This document shows positions 1 to 9,383 of a stretch of DNA of 64,000 bases, in pieces. The number at the start of each line of letters is the position of its first letter. The first letter of the stretch is position 1. The notes under the pieces are model-generated. The model was not told the origin of the DNA and did not search any database. It saw nothing but the letters and a program-made list of their open reading frames with translations. The position numbers and the translations under genes were made by a program. Source of the stretch: Tupaia tana (lineage: Eukaryota; Chordata; Mammalia; Scandentia; Tupaiidae); NCBI GenBank assembly GCA_026018925.1, contig JAKSZU010000008.1, forward strand, positions 3,896,915 to 3,960,914, in the 5' to 3' direction.

Positions 1-165
1 CTGTACTCCCATGTGACTAACCATGATTTGAGTCCCGGATCTGGCAGCTTACTTTCTCACTTTCCTCCTCTCTCTCTCTCTGTCTCTCTCTGGTCAACCT
101 CAAAAATAACAATACAATACAATACAATACAGTACAATAAAGACAATGAGTAAAATAAAAAAAAA
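1..165 (+). mobile_element. tRNA-headed SINE, cut by the window edge
   Basis: The copy begins inside the tRNA-like head (the B-box part reads like TTTGAGTCCCGGAT) and runs through a shortened CT-rich region. Most of the GC-rich middle found in full copies is absent. The tail is an AATAC pentamer array near positions 111-136 followed by a pure A run. Confidence 0.7.
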
Positions 166-834
166 AAAAAATAGTAGTTTATGTAAAATAAAGAAGCACC
201 CTGAGAAAACTTAGATTTAAAGATACGGTGAGATTGCAGTGCACCTCCTATGATTTTACACAGTAAGTAATTCTGAATTATATAATTCATCAATTCAGAA
301 CAGACAAAAAGAATCCGCCGACCAGCCCTGAGTCACTTGCATGGCCCCTGCTCGGTGCTGTGCTGGGGTGTGAAGGTGTCGTAACGAGAGCAGGACAGAG
401 ACTCGTCCCCTGTGGGTATTTACTGCGGCATGAAAGGTCGCCACGGCTGGTGACTCTCAACAGCACCCGTGCACGTTCTTGGGGCTGCGGGTCCGGAGGG
501 CGGGCGCAAGGGACCTGCATAGGTTCTAGGCTCAGGGTCCCAGAGGGCACCCTCTTTCGTCCGCCAGGCCGTGTTCATCTGGAGCATAGGTCTCCTCACT
601 CTTATTTATGTCGTTGGCAGAATACGGGTTTTGGGGGTTTTGTTGTTGTTGTTGTTATTCTATAGGGTTTTTTATTCCTTTTTAAGTTGATGCCTTGTCA
701 TTGTACTTACTGTGGGGCACGACGTGATGTTCCAGTGCGTGTATACACCATGTAGTAATCAAATTGAGGTCTCAGCATAGCCATAACTGCACACACTTAT
801 CACGGCTTTATGGTTAAAATATTAAAAACTTCTC
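166..834. other. Unassigned stretch
   Basis: No gene or repeat family was recognised. The part at about 340-560 is GC-rich with several CpGs. A short GTT array lies near 643. Overlapping open frames on both strands (about 290-665) have no recognisable domain and are probably chance. Confidence 0.5.
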
Positions 835-1063
835 GGGGCCAGCAGGTGGTGTGGAGATTAAGGTGCTATATCCCACATGTCTGACTCTGGGGTTAGAGTC
901 CTGGACTCAGGAACTTGAAAATCCCAGCAGATGGGTCCAAAATTCTGAACGGAGACTGAGAAGCCCCATGTGGGGTGCTTTCTCTTTTCTCTCCTTCTGT
1001 ATATTTCTTCCTGGTGAACACACATACCCTCTAACAAGAAGAGAGAGAGAAGATAGGAAAAAA
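835..1063 (+). mobile_element. tRNA-headed SINE, older subfamily
   Basis: It starts GGGGCCAGCAGGTGGTG, carries a degraded B box (GGTTAGAGTCC) and ends in a GA-rich tail that runs into an AC microsatellite. It is clearly more diverged than the young copies. Confidence 0.8.
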
Positions 1064-1085
1064 GACACACACACACACACACACA
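1064..1085. repeat. (AC)n microsatellite
   Basis: About eleven AC units sit at the 3' tail of a SINE, probably grown from the SINE's own tail. Confidence 0.9.
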
Positions 1086-1100
1086 TAAACGCCAGGAGTC

Positions 1101-1228
1101 TACAAAAAGTCCATGGAAAACGCATACTATGGAAAAGCTTTGCGTGGATTTCAAAAAACATTTGCACTAAAATAAACTTGTGTCTTAATTCCATTGGTCC
1201 ATGAACTTTCTGAAGTCCTTCGTAAAAT
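1101..1228 (+). mobile_element. MITE-like inverted-repeat element, copy 1
   Basis: The left end (TACAAAAAGTCCATGGAAAA) is an imperfect inverted repeat of the right end (GTCCATGAACTTTCTGAAGT). The interior (GGATTTCAAAAAACATTTGC then AAAATAAACTTG) recurs in three other places in the window. This form suggests a short non-autonomous DNA transposon. I cannot name the family. Confidence 0.55.
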
Positions 1229-1283
1229 GCATTATATTAACCATATTACTTTACCATGTAGTAGAACACCAGAGCTATTCTTC

Positions 1284-1515
1284 CTGGTCAGCTATAGCTT
1301 AGTGGTTAAAGGAACCGATCCCACATGACTGACCACAGTTTGAAACCTGGCCTTATGTCTTGAAAAGCACCTTGGGTATGTGCATGTGCGTGCCTAGAAC
1401 CCTGACAGGATGGGAAATGGAGGAGAAAGGATTTCAGCATGGCCGTGCCCCACTGCAATGCTTTCTCCTCTTCCCTCTCTTATCCTTTGGCTATTACAAA
1501 ACAAAACAAAAAACA
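1284..1515 (+). mobile_element. tRNA-headed SINE, older subfamily
   Basis: Its head has A-box-like TAGCTTAGTGG and a degraded B box (AGTTTGAAACC). The middle (GGAGAAAGGATTTCAGCATGGCC) and a CT-rich stretch follow, and it ends in an ACAAAAC tail. Confidence 0.75.
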
Positions 1516-1529
1516 CACAAGCTAATCTT

Positions 1530-2125
1530 CCCTTCTAGTGTCACATTGTATCTACTAGCCAACCTCTCTCCACCTTCCCACCGCAGCCCCTCCCCAACCT
1601 CTGGTCACCCCTGTTTGACTTTACTTCCATGAGATCAACTTCGTTTTTAGCTTTCACATGAGTCACCACGTGTTATTTCTTCGTCTGTGTCTGGCTTATT
1701 TGACTTGCCACAATATCTTCCAGATTGACCCTTGTTCTTTCAAATGACAGGCTTCCATTCTATTTTTTAAAAAGATTATTGCTATAGGGCATGTGCACTT
1801 TCTAGAGATAGAGAGACAGGGTTAGAGAGAAAGAAAGTGGAAAATCATCCCCCAGAGGGGATGGCCATGCTACAATCCCTTCTCCTCAATTCTTTTCCCA
1901 GGATTTTGGACATGCACGCACATGTGCCCGGCATGAGTTTGAAGCTGCCGGGTCTGGGACTCAAACCATAGTTGGCCATGTATGAGTCCAGTGATGTAGC
2001 CATTACACCATCTGCTAGACCCTGATCTATTCTTTTTTATGGCCACATAGTATTCTGTTGTGTAGCGAGAACTGTTCTTCACATTTCTCAAGTGCCAGTC
2101 AGTGGTTATGCCACCTCCCAGTACC
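1530..2125 (-). mobile_element. L1 3'-end remnant, interrupted by a SINE
   Basis: The plus strand reads as the complement of an old mammalian L1 3' end: the part with CCATGAGATCAACTTCG, TCACATGAGTCACCACG and GTCTGGCTTATTTGACTT, then after the SINE TTTTATGGCCACATAGTATTCTGTTGTGTA. The assignment rests on remembered L1 consensus. No coding potential remains. Confidence 0.65.
1770..2022 (-). mobile_element. tRNA-headed SINE nested in L1
   Basis: In reverse orientation it shows GCTATAGGGC, the GA stretch and CATCCCCTCTGG-type middle, and ends at the head complement (ATTACACCATCTGCTAGACC). Flanks share a possible short duplication (about TCTATTCTTTTTT), which is AT-rich and so weak. Confidence 0.8.
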
Positions 2126-3341
2126 CACCTTCTGTAAGACTTGGACACGTGACGCTCTTAGCATGGCAGCTGACTGCATCCCAGCCACCAGGAGCCTGTC
2201 TAGTTTGACTCTCCGACCCTTCAGGTGATCTCTCACCTGGCCAAGGTTGGAGGCCCAGGTTCATCTCCTTCACATTCCATAGATCAAAGTTAATGATTGA
2301 GAAGATCACGTCAGCAAAACCCATTCACATTTGTCTTGTCATGGAACTCATCCCAGGAGAGAAACCCGCCACACTCACAAGTTCCATCCAGGTCAGAAGT
2401 ATGTGGGGCGGGGACTCAGGGTCCAAGTTTGTTCCCCCATACCTCACAGACTCTCACTCTGCTCCAGCTCCGTTAGGTGTCCCGTTGTTCTGGGAAACCT
2501 CTTGCAAAGGCACGTTTATAGACTTTTGTACGAATGCGACTCAGACTCAGAGTCAGACTGAGCCCCTGAATCAAAGCCTGTTTTCACTCAGCTACACGGT
2601 GACTCCCAGGCAGCTGGACCTGTGCCCCTGGGACTCCCCAAAATGACAGCACTATTACATGTAGACACCCCACCTGGCTCTCATTTTACTACAGTATTAT
2701 TTTCAGAACTAGACTTGAGTTCATGAGATGAAAAGTAACATAAATGGGATCATTAAAAATTAAACGGTAAAGGCAGAAACACCATTCTAGCCTCTAGAAT
2801 TAGCAATCTGCTACTCAGCCTTGAATTACAGCACCTCTTAAAGGGTAGACCTCCTTTCCCCACCATAAAACTGAAGTATAACTAAATCTCATTAAAAAAA
2901 AAAGTTATTGCTTCTTGGCATCAAGTCAGTAGGCTGTTCCTCACAATGAATGCTTTTACATATTTTTCACTAATTTAAACTTAGAGTTTTATTATAAGGA
3001 CTGCAGCATTGGAAATTTAGATGCAAATGCCAACGACTGGCAGGTGAAATTTTGAGCAGATTACCAAATATCCTCTTGTACTTGCTTTAAGGCCAATTTC
3101 CCCAAAGTGTGTTCTGTAGAACTTAATCTTGTGATATTAGCCATTTGGAAAATAGTATCTTATTTTCCCTCTTAATGGGGATGTGAGCTATTCTTAGAAA
3201 TTGGCAAGGAAATGTGGTAAAACGGTGTAAGTGTACCCGGTGTGCACAGCGTCCTCGGGATAACGCACATCATTTCAGCGTGCAGCTCTCATTGCGTCTC
3301 CGTTGAATGCTTACAGGACTCTTTTTTATCTCCACATTTAG
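2126..3341. other. Unassigned stretch
   Basis: The first half (to about 2650) is moderately GC-rich and carries small chance frames. The second half is AT-rich single-copy-looking DNA with no ORF, microsatellite or repeat I recognise. Confidence 0.45.
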
Positions 3342-3414
3342 GCTTCTCTCCAGAATGTTGAGGTTGCCGGAGAAGTGACCCAGCCAGCGGAAAAGACTGC
3401 TCTACGTAATTCAA
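3342..3414 (+). CDS. Candidate internal coding exon, gene unknown
   Basis: A pyrimidine-rich acceptor (CTTTTTTATCTCCACATTTAG) precedes 73 bases that stay open in one frame, reading ASLQNVEVAGEVTQPAEK and then TALRNS. A good donor follows at once (TTCAA|GTAAGG). If real, the exon keeps phase 0 on entry and leaves one base over. I do not recognise the protein and no partner exon was found. The exon is short, so the open frame alone is weak support; the paired splice sites are what lift it. A decoy exon or old exon remnant is the main alternative. Confidence 0.35.
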
Positions 3415-4188
3415 GTAAGGCTTCACTCTGCAATAAAGTATTGTGAGAAAATTAGTGACAAAAAATAATCACTTATCTATATTTCCATAAGATAATTGTT
3501 GTACTTGATTTTTTAAAATGTTTTCCCTCGCTTCTGGAAAAGTGGAATTTTTCAAAGCTGTGGTACGGGAAGAACAGTGACTCCCCAAACATATTAGACC
3601 ATATTTGGGTGTATCCGTCCACAATATTCACTTAAACCACCATATTAAATTGACGTTCTTTTACTAAGCATCAGCATGAGAAGCATCGCTCAGCTGTTCA
3701 AATGCCTGTTGTATCAGCAGAAGGCCAGCGGGCACTCCCACGGTGAGAGCTGGAGTCTCGCTCATCAGTGAGTAGTTCCTGGCGCAGGGCAGACATGCTG
3801 CACGCCCAGAGGCCGGCGGGGGGCGTCTCCCAACACGCTTCCCAGTACTGGGGACGCGGCGGCTCCCACGTGCTCCCTCGTTCCGAGCAGGGTGCGTAGG
3901 CGTGAAATCAGTGCAATCAAATGCACCTTCAGAAAGGGAGCGTGAGTCGGCACAGGTGAGGTGGGCAGGGGCATCGCAGTCCCGCCCTCACTCCAGGACA
4001 GCGGTCACATTTGGGGGGAGTCACATGCTTTTTGTTAAGGGCAGAAACTGGTTGCCGAGCTCGGGATCAAAGTCACTCAATCGCCCAGAGTTCTGTGTTC
4101 CATCCTGGCAGTCTGAGAACTCACAGTGTGGCTTCAGTGAGAGTTCAAACTCGCTGTCGTCTGTGACAGTTGGAGGAACGCTGATATG
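3415..4188. other. Unassigned stretch
   Basis: AT-rich to about 3700, then GC-richer (3740-4030) with several CpGs. Open frames on both strands overlap from 3902 onward but show no domain. Confidence 0.4.
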
Positions 4189-4386
4189 GAAGTGTGTTAG
4201 GGGAGTCACACGGTTCAGGACTAGGCTCATCCGTGCACACTGCATATTCAGGGGGAAGTGTGTTAGGGGAGTCACACAGTTCAGGACTAGGCTCATCCGT
4301 GCACACTGCATATTCAGGGGGAAGTGTGTTAGGGGAGTCACACGGTTCAGGACTAGGCTCATCCGTGCACACTGCATATTCAGGGG
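4189..4386. repeat. 66-bp tandem repeat, three copies
   Basis: The unit starting GAAGTGTGTTAGGGGAGTCA is present at 4189, 4255 and 4321, almost identical each time. Because 66 is a multiple of three, frames that are open through one copy stay open through all. This explains the long frames on both strands here. On the minus strand one frame repeats CTDEPSPEPCDSPNTLP, which looks protein-like, but no gene is recognised. Confidence 0.95.
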
Positions 4387-4912
4387 ACTCCCTTCCCAGG
4401 CAGGCATCTCAAGGGCTCCGGCAAAGCTGCTTGTAGCCATCGGGCCTCGGCGTGGCTGCCCGTCGTAGACAGTGTGCTGTACGTGGAGGGCACGCGTGCA
4501 GTTGTTCTCACGGCCGCGTCCAGGTGGGACTCGGCTGCTAGTACCTGGATTCTTCTTCCCTCCACTCAAACCAAATCCCTGCTCACGTGGGCCAGCACGC
4601 CTGTGTCCTCATCCTTACACACGGTATTGTCATCATTCATATAAACTCAGAAATTCCCAAAGCACATTTTCCTGTGAAGTAAGAACTCTTCCTAGAGCAC
4701 TCAATAAGCTGCACGATATCCAAAGTCTCCAGGTGCTATCTCCACAGCTAGGCCTTTTTCATAGTTAGAGCCTTTCTTCAAAGAAAACCTCATCGAGAAG
4801 CCCAAGAGATGAAAGATCAAAAAGAGCATTTTTACTGAAACAAGAAAAGATGATCGAACTTGGGCTCTTTGAATCTATTCCTCATCCCCCAGAGCCCCCA
4901 GACTCGCGGGCA
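4387..4912. other. Unassigned stretch
   Basis: GC-rich to about 4620, then mixed. The minus-strand frame from 4569 down to 4021 spans it and the triplication; its low-coordinate end (VTDDSEFELSLKPHCEFSDC) has a protein-like composition, but I recognise no family. Confidence 0.35.
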
Positions 4913-4983
4913 TTAATACTTCTTTGAGCACAGCAGCTCCTCGGCGTTCAGGTCTTCCCTGGGAAGCAGTGTGGGAAACTGAC
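4913..4983 (-). CDS. Candidate terminal coding exon, minus strand
   Basis: On the minus strand a strong acceptor tract (GCCTTCTCTGTCTCCTTCAG) is followed by an open frame. Read two bases into the exon, it gives QFPTLLPREDLNAEELLCSK, then KY and a TAA stop at 4915-4913. The composition looks like a real protein C-terminus, but no upstream exon or parent gene is recognised, and the plus-strand exon candidate at 3342 lies on the opposite strand. At 71 bases, chance cannot be excluded. Confidence 0.28.
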
Positions 4984-5795
4984 CTGAAGGAGACAGAGAA
5001 GGCGGTGGCACGCGGCTCTGCGTGGCCGTGACTGCTCTGCAGAAGGGGTCGTCTGTGAGCTACTCAGGCTTCCCCAGTGCCGGGGCTGTCCTGCAGCCTT
5101 TCACATCAGCGGTGTGCAAAGCCACTCTCATGGTCTCCAAGTATCCTATGCTGTAAATCCTGAAGAAAGGCCAGTAGAGGGTTCATGGCGTAGGTGGAAA
5201 AGGCAGTTAGATTCAAGAGGAATAATGGAAATACAGTTGGGGGTGGCTGTTCTCATGCCCAGAGCATCTTCTTCTGACAGTCACAACAAGTTACTAATAT
5301 TTTGTTATTGGAAAAACGTCTCTGCATTGTTTTGGTACACATATCCTAGGACCTGCTGGGAGAAGGGCTAGGCAACCTCTCCACTTGACACCTCCCAGGC
5401 CCATGTGCAGTGCTGGCTGCTCTCCGCCCCATTTCCCTAGAAAGGGCGTCAGATAATGAGTGGCACAAAAGAAACCTCAATCTTGTATGTTTCCATTTAA
5501 ATCCATTTTAAAAATTCAGTCATTAAAAAAAAATACATCTTTGGATGGATTCCACACATTCCTCCATCGTCCCAGGATGTGTCTCCGCCTCCAGCTGTCT
5601 TATTCATGCTCACGTGTGCCCACATGTAAAGCTAGACTTCCTTCATGGCTCAGTGGAACGGAGGCCAGAGCAAGAGCGGCGACGTCGGTGTCCGCTGCTG
5701 CCGCAGGTGGGCTGCCGCCTGCCGGTGCTCGCCGCCCTCGACCACTGGCCAGAGCAGATCTCAGACTTGCTGGGCATTTTCTTGTTGCTAAGGGG
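4984..5795. other. Unassigned stretch
   Basis: Mixed composition with a CpG-rich patch at about 5655-5760. No repeat or gene was recognised. Confidence 0.4.
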
Positions 5796-5887
5796 ACTTA
5801 AAAATTTCATTGCGAAATGGAATTAAATTACAAGTTTACTTTCATGCAAATTTTGTTTGAAATCTATGCATAGTTTTTTTGTTTTGT

Positions 5888-6183
5888 TTGTGTTTTTTTT
5901 TTTAGTTGGTTGTTTGTTTAATTGACTATGGGTTCATGTAGTTACTGGAGAGAGACACAGAGAAAGAAGAGAGAGAGTGAGTGAGAAAACATTCCCCCCG
6001 TCCTTGACAGATGGACATGCCACAATCCCTTCTCCTCCATTTCTCCCTCCTGTTGGGATTTTGGACATACATGCACACAAACCCAGCAATTTTCAAGCCT
6101 CCAAATCCAAGACCCATGCTACACAGTCGGCCATGTGGGATCCAGTCACCTTAACCTCTTAACCACAAGACCATGGGCTGGCC
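5888..6183 (-). mobile_element. tRNA-headed SINE nested in the MITE-like copy
   Basis: T-rich start (complement of the tail), GA region, middle (CACAATCCCTTCTCCTCCAT) and head complement ending GACCATGGGCTGGCC. This is an older subfamily copy. Confidence 0.75.
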
Positions 6184-6194
6184 CACGTGCAGTT

Positions 6195-6520
6195 TTTTTT
6201 TTTTTTTTTTTCTTTTTTATTTCATTCTTTTTTTTTTTTGGGGGGGGGAGAGATTTTTGCTATAGGGCGTGTGCACTCACCAGAAAGACAGAGAGAGACA
6301 GAGAGACAGAAACCAAGAAATCACAGAGAGACAGAAATCAAGAAATCAACCCCCAGGGGAGGTGGCCACGCCACAATCCCTTCTCCTCCATTCTCCTCTC
6401 AAGATCTTGGGCACGCACGCACATGCGCCCGGCGTGAGTTTAAGCCACCGAGTCCGGGACTCAGACCTCGGTTGACTACATGGGAGTCCAGTGACATAGG
6501 CATTATGCCAACCGCTGGTT
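6195..6520 (-). mobile_element. tRNA-headed SINE with clear TSD
   Basis: This is a young-type copy in reverse, with a long T tract and a G run before GAGATTTTTGCTATAGGGCG. It is flanked by CCCACGTGCAGTT (6182-6194) and CCCACGTGTAGTT (6521-6533). A short internal duplication of the GA region (AGAAACCAAGAAATC / AGAAATCAAGAAATC) makes it longer than its relatives. The left TSD copy overlaps the end of the older SINE beside it. Confidence 0.9.
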
Positions 6521-6661
6521 CCCACGTGTAGTTGTTTTATCATGAACATTTTCCATGAACGTTTTGACGAAGTCTCATGTAAATACTATTTTCATGGAGT
6601 TTTTTTACTATTGCAACTTTCTGTGTCATGGGAAGCCTGCGTCATCTGTTCTTACACTTCA

Positions 6662-6778
6662 CTCACTTATTTTTAAACAGTCTCACTGTGGTGCCCAGGT
6701 TAGCCTCAGCTCGTGTCCTATGCCCCCAGCCTGCCGAGTCTCTGGAGTTACAGGGGTGTGCCACTGTACCCACCTTCA
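6662..6778 (-). mobile_element. 7SL/Alu-like monomer fossil
   Basis: The plus strand aligns with the complement of the Alu/7SL domain: GTCTCACTGTGGTGCCCAGG, then CCCCCAGCCTGCCGAGT, then GGAGTTACAGGGGTGTGCCA. An A-rich tail complement (TTATTTTTAAAC) lies on the expected side. It is a single diverged monomer. The homology is read by eye; a consensus alignment would settle it. Confidence 0.6.
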
Positions 6779-7637
6779 CACTGGGCAGAGAACCGGGCTT
6801 GGCCTCCCGGGCCTCAGTGCACACCCCACCCAGGGCCTCGCACGTGCACGTCACAGCTGCTCTCGGATTCAGGTTCTGTCGGGACATTTGCCACCAGAAT
6901 TGTTCAAACACCCAGTCCTTTCAGGTGTGTCTGGGATTCGGCGTCCTTAGTGTCAGTGGCAAAATGTTGGCATAAATCTAGCTTTTCTGACAGTTGTCAG
7001 TCACGGATAATAATGACAAACCTGTCAAATGTGAAAGAGCTTAGCCGCAAGCCCAGGGCTGACCTCACGTCCTGGGCGTGTCCTTAGCCCATCCCAGCGG
7101 TGAGCCACTGCAGACCCCGTCGCTCACTGGGTCTGGCTGAATAAACTGCCTGTGACGAAGGCAGGTGTAGCTCCCGGCCAGGAGCTCAGAGCCACGAGGT
7201 TTCCAGGCTGAAAACAAAGATGCAGACTTGGGTTTTGCTTGTTTTCTTATTTTCTGTTTCCATGAGCACCTGAGGGAAGAAATGACAGGGTTTTGGTTTT
7301 CTATGGCCCCAATATTTACTCTCATACCAAAACGTAGAGGATCCCAGTAAATAATTTTTAAAAATATGATAAATTGATGAGAATGTTTCTGTAGCTACAT
7401 CTTGAGCATTTGGAAGTCTTTCTCCCATAGGTGAGAAAAGTCTGGCTTTTTAAAAAAATTTTTAAAAAAAAATTTTTTTTAAATTTCTCTTGCTTGCTCT
7501 TTCTCTCCCTGGCCAATGTGGGTGGAACTCTTGGAACCACTTTCCTCCCTGGACAGGTTTATTCTAGACTGTTTCTATCTTGGCTGCTGCTCCTCCTTCC
7601 CCCGATGTTCAGGAAGACTCAGTCAGGCGAGGGCTGG
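6779..7637. other. Unassigned stretch
   Basis: Moderately GC-rich to 7200, then AT-rich with an A/T homopolymer patch near 7450-7480. No gene or repeat was recognised. Confidence 0.4.
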
Positions 7638-7905
7638 GCGGGCCAGCGGTACTGTGGTGGTTCAGTGCTGTGCATGGGAGCCGGATCCCATGCGGCCCGT
7701 GCTGGTCTAATTCTGGCCCTGGCAGCTGAAAGCATGCCAGGCACATGTGTGTGCCTTCCCCAAACCCTGATGGGATGGAGAAACGGAGTAAAAAGGACTG
7801 TGGCGTGACCACGCCCCACTGCAGTGTGCTTTGTCTCTCCCCCCCCTCTCTCTCTCTCTCTCTCTAGTAAGTGCACACACCTTCTGGTAATTAAACTTTA
7901 AAAGA
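7638..7905 (+). mobile_element. tRNA-headed SINE, divergent subfamily
   Basis: It shares the middle (GGAAAGGACTG/GTGGCGTGACC type), a long CT run and an end at AGTAAGTGCACACACCTTCTGG, but its head differs from the common copies (GTGGTGGTTCAGTGCTGTGC). It resembles the copy at 14.2 kb. Confidence 0.6.
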
Positions 7906-8639
7906 GCGAGAGCAAAGGTTGGGTAATTCTGCCCAGGTAGAGACCATTGGAAGCCTCTTGAGACTGCATGTGTGCTCATGGATCTGTGTCTGTCTATGAT
8001 GAAGTAACTGCTATGTCACACCAGACATTTTTGGTGACAAAAGAAACAAAAAATTTGCAAGAAATATTCCCATATGTATTAATGTGTTAGATGCTGAGAA
8101 CAGAATCAAAGCAGAAAACAGACTTGGGGAAGGCCTGAGTAGGCCTTGGAGTGGTGCAGGGGTGCAGAGCTCCAACCTCCACGTGCTCCTCTACCTGCTG
8201 TCTTCTAGCTCCCCGCCTGGTGTGGGCTCACTGGCTGCCCAGGGGGATAAAGCCCGTCTGCAGCCATGCCTCTGTCCCTGTCTCCCCTCTCCTGGACGCA
8301 GAGGCCAGGCTTTAGCACAGCCTTCACCGTGCCCACAGAAGATGATCCACAATGGCCAGGGTGCAGGTCTAATCCATCTGGACCCACAGAGCCCAGATCT
8401 GCTCAGAGAGGCTGGGAGTGCGGGAGCTGAGAGCTCAGGGAGGAAACACTGACCCGTGGGTCAGGAGCAGGGGTGGTGTCACGGCAGTGTATACTGCAGC
8501 CTTCCAGGGCCCACGCACATAGGGCCCATGTTTGGTTAATGCTCCTATGTCTGTAACAAATACTTAATTTGCATACATTGATATTCACTCATTATGCTAC
8601 AGTGTCGTGTGGGTTGACAAACTGTGATGTCATGAAACC
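7906..8639. other. Unassigned stretch
   Basis: Mixed composition. A plus-strand open frame of 122 codons at 8084-8452 has no recognisable domain. Confidence 0.4.
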
Positions 8640-9383
8640 ACAATTACTGTAATATATGGAGGAGTTTCGCCACCCAGAATATCCCCTGGGCCTCTACTAC
8701 TCAACTCTCCTCTCCTCATTCCTGAGCCCCTAGAAACTACCAAGCTTCTACTGATTCTATAGTTTTGCCTTTTCCAAAATGTTATACAATTGGAATCATA
8801 CCATTTGTAGCATTCCAGACTGGCTTCCTTCGCTTAACAATATGTAGTTTAGATTCAACTGTGTGTCTTTGTGGAGAAGTAGGTAGTTTATTTCTTTCTA
8901 AAAGTATGCCATTTCATCATGTATTATGGTTTATTCATTTATCTACTGAAGGCCGTTCTGAGTAAAGCTTATTAACAGATTATAAGAAATTAAGAGATTG
9001 TAAATTTATTAAGAAATTATTCTTTACCCATTTTTCATCTTGGTAGTCTTGTCAAAAATTAGTTGCCCATACATCCTTGGATTTATTTCTTGAGTCTCTT
9101 TTATTCTGTTCCACTGGTCTGTGTACCTGTACCATGCTGTTGTGATTACTACACCCTTGTCTATATTTTGAAATTAGGTAGTGGGATGACTTCAGCTTTG
9201 TTCATTTTACTCAAGATTGCTTTTGGATCTTTCATGGTCTGGTACAAATTCTATAATTTTGTTTTTTACTTCTATAAATTTTCCTTGGGAATTTTAATAG
9301 GGATTACATTAAATCTGTATATTGTTTTGGATATTATTGGAAATTTTAGCAATATCAATTCTTCCAATCCATGAATATGAGCT
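8640..9383 (-). mobile_element. L1 fragment, minus strand (3' UTR and part of ORF2)
   Basis: Read on the plus strand it is the complement of L1: 3' UTR (TTTGCCTTTTCCAAAATG, GGAATCATACCATTTGTAGC), the ORF2 end (GTTTATTCATTTATCTACTG) and then, after an internal gap, mid-ORF2 (GTACCATGCTGTTGTGATTA; TCTTCCAATCCATGAATATG). It ends abruptly where a plus-strand L1 begins. Confidence 0.8.

Larger units (their letters stand above)
5796..6590 (-). mobile_element. MITE-like element, copy 2, split by two SINEs
   Basis: The left part (about 5796-5887, GGGACTTAAAAATTTCATTG then GGAATTAAATTACAAG) and the right part (about 6536-6590, TTTTCCATGAACGTTTTGAC) together match the same family as the copies at 1.1, 41.1 and 42.4 kb in reverse orientation. 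Two SINEs sit between the halves. Confidence 0.5.

Noticed and set aside
3902..4468. 188-codon plus-strand frame
   Set aside because: Its length comes from the 66-bp in-frame triplication; composition and context do not support a plus-strand protein.
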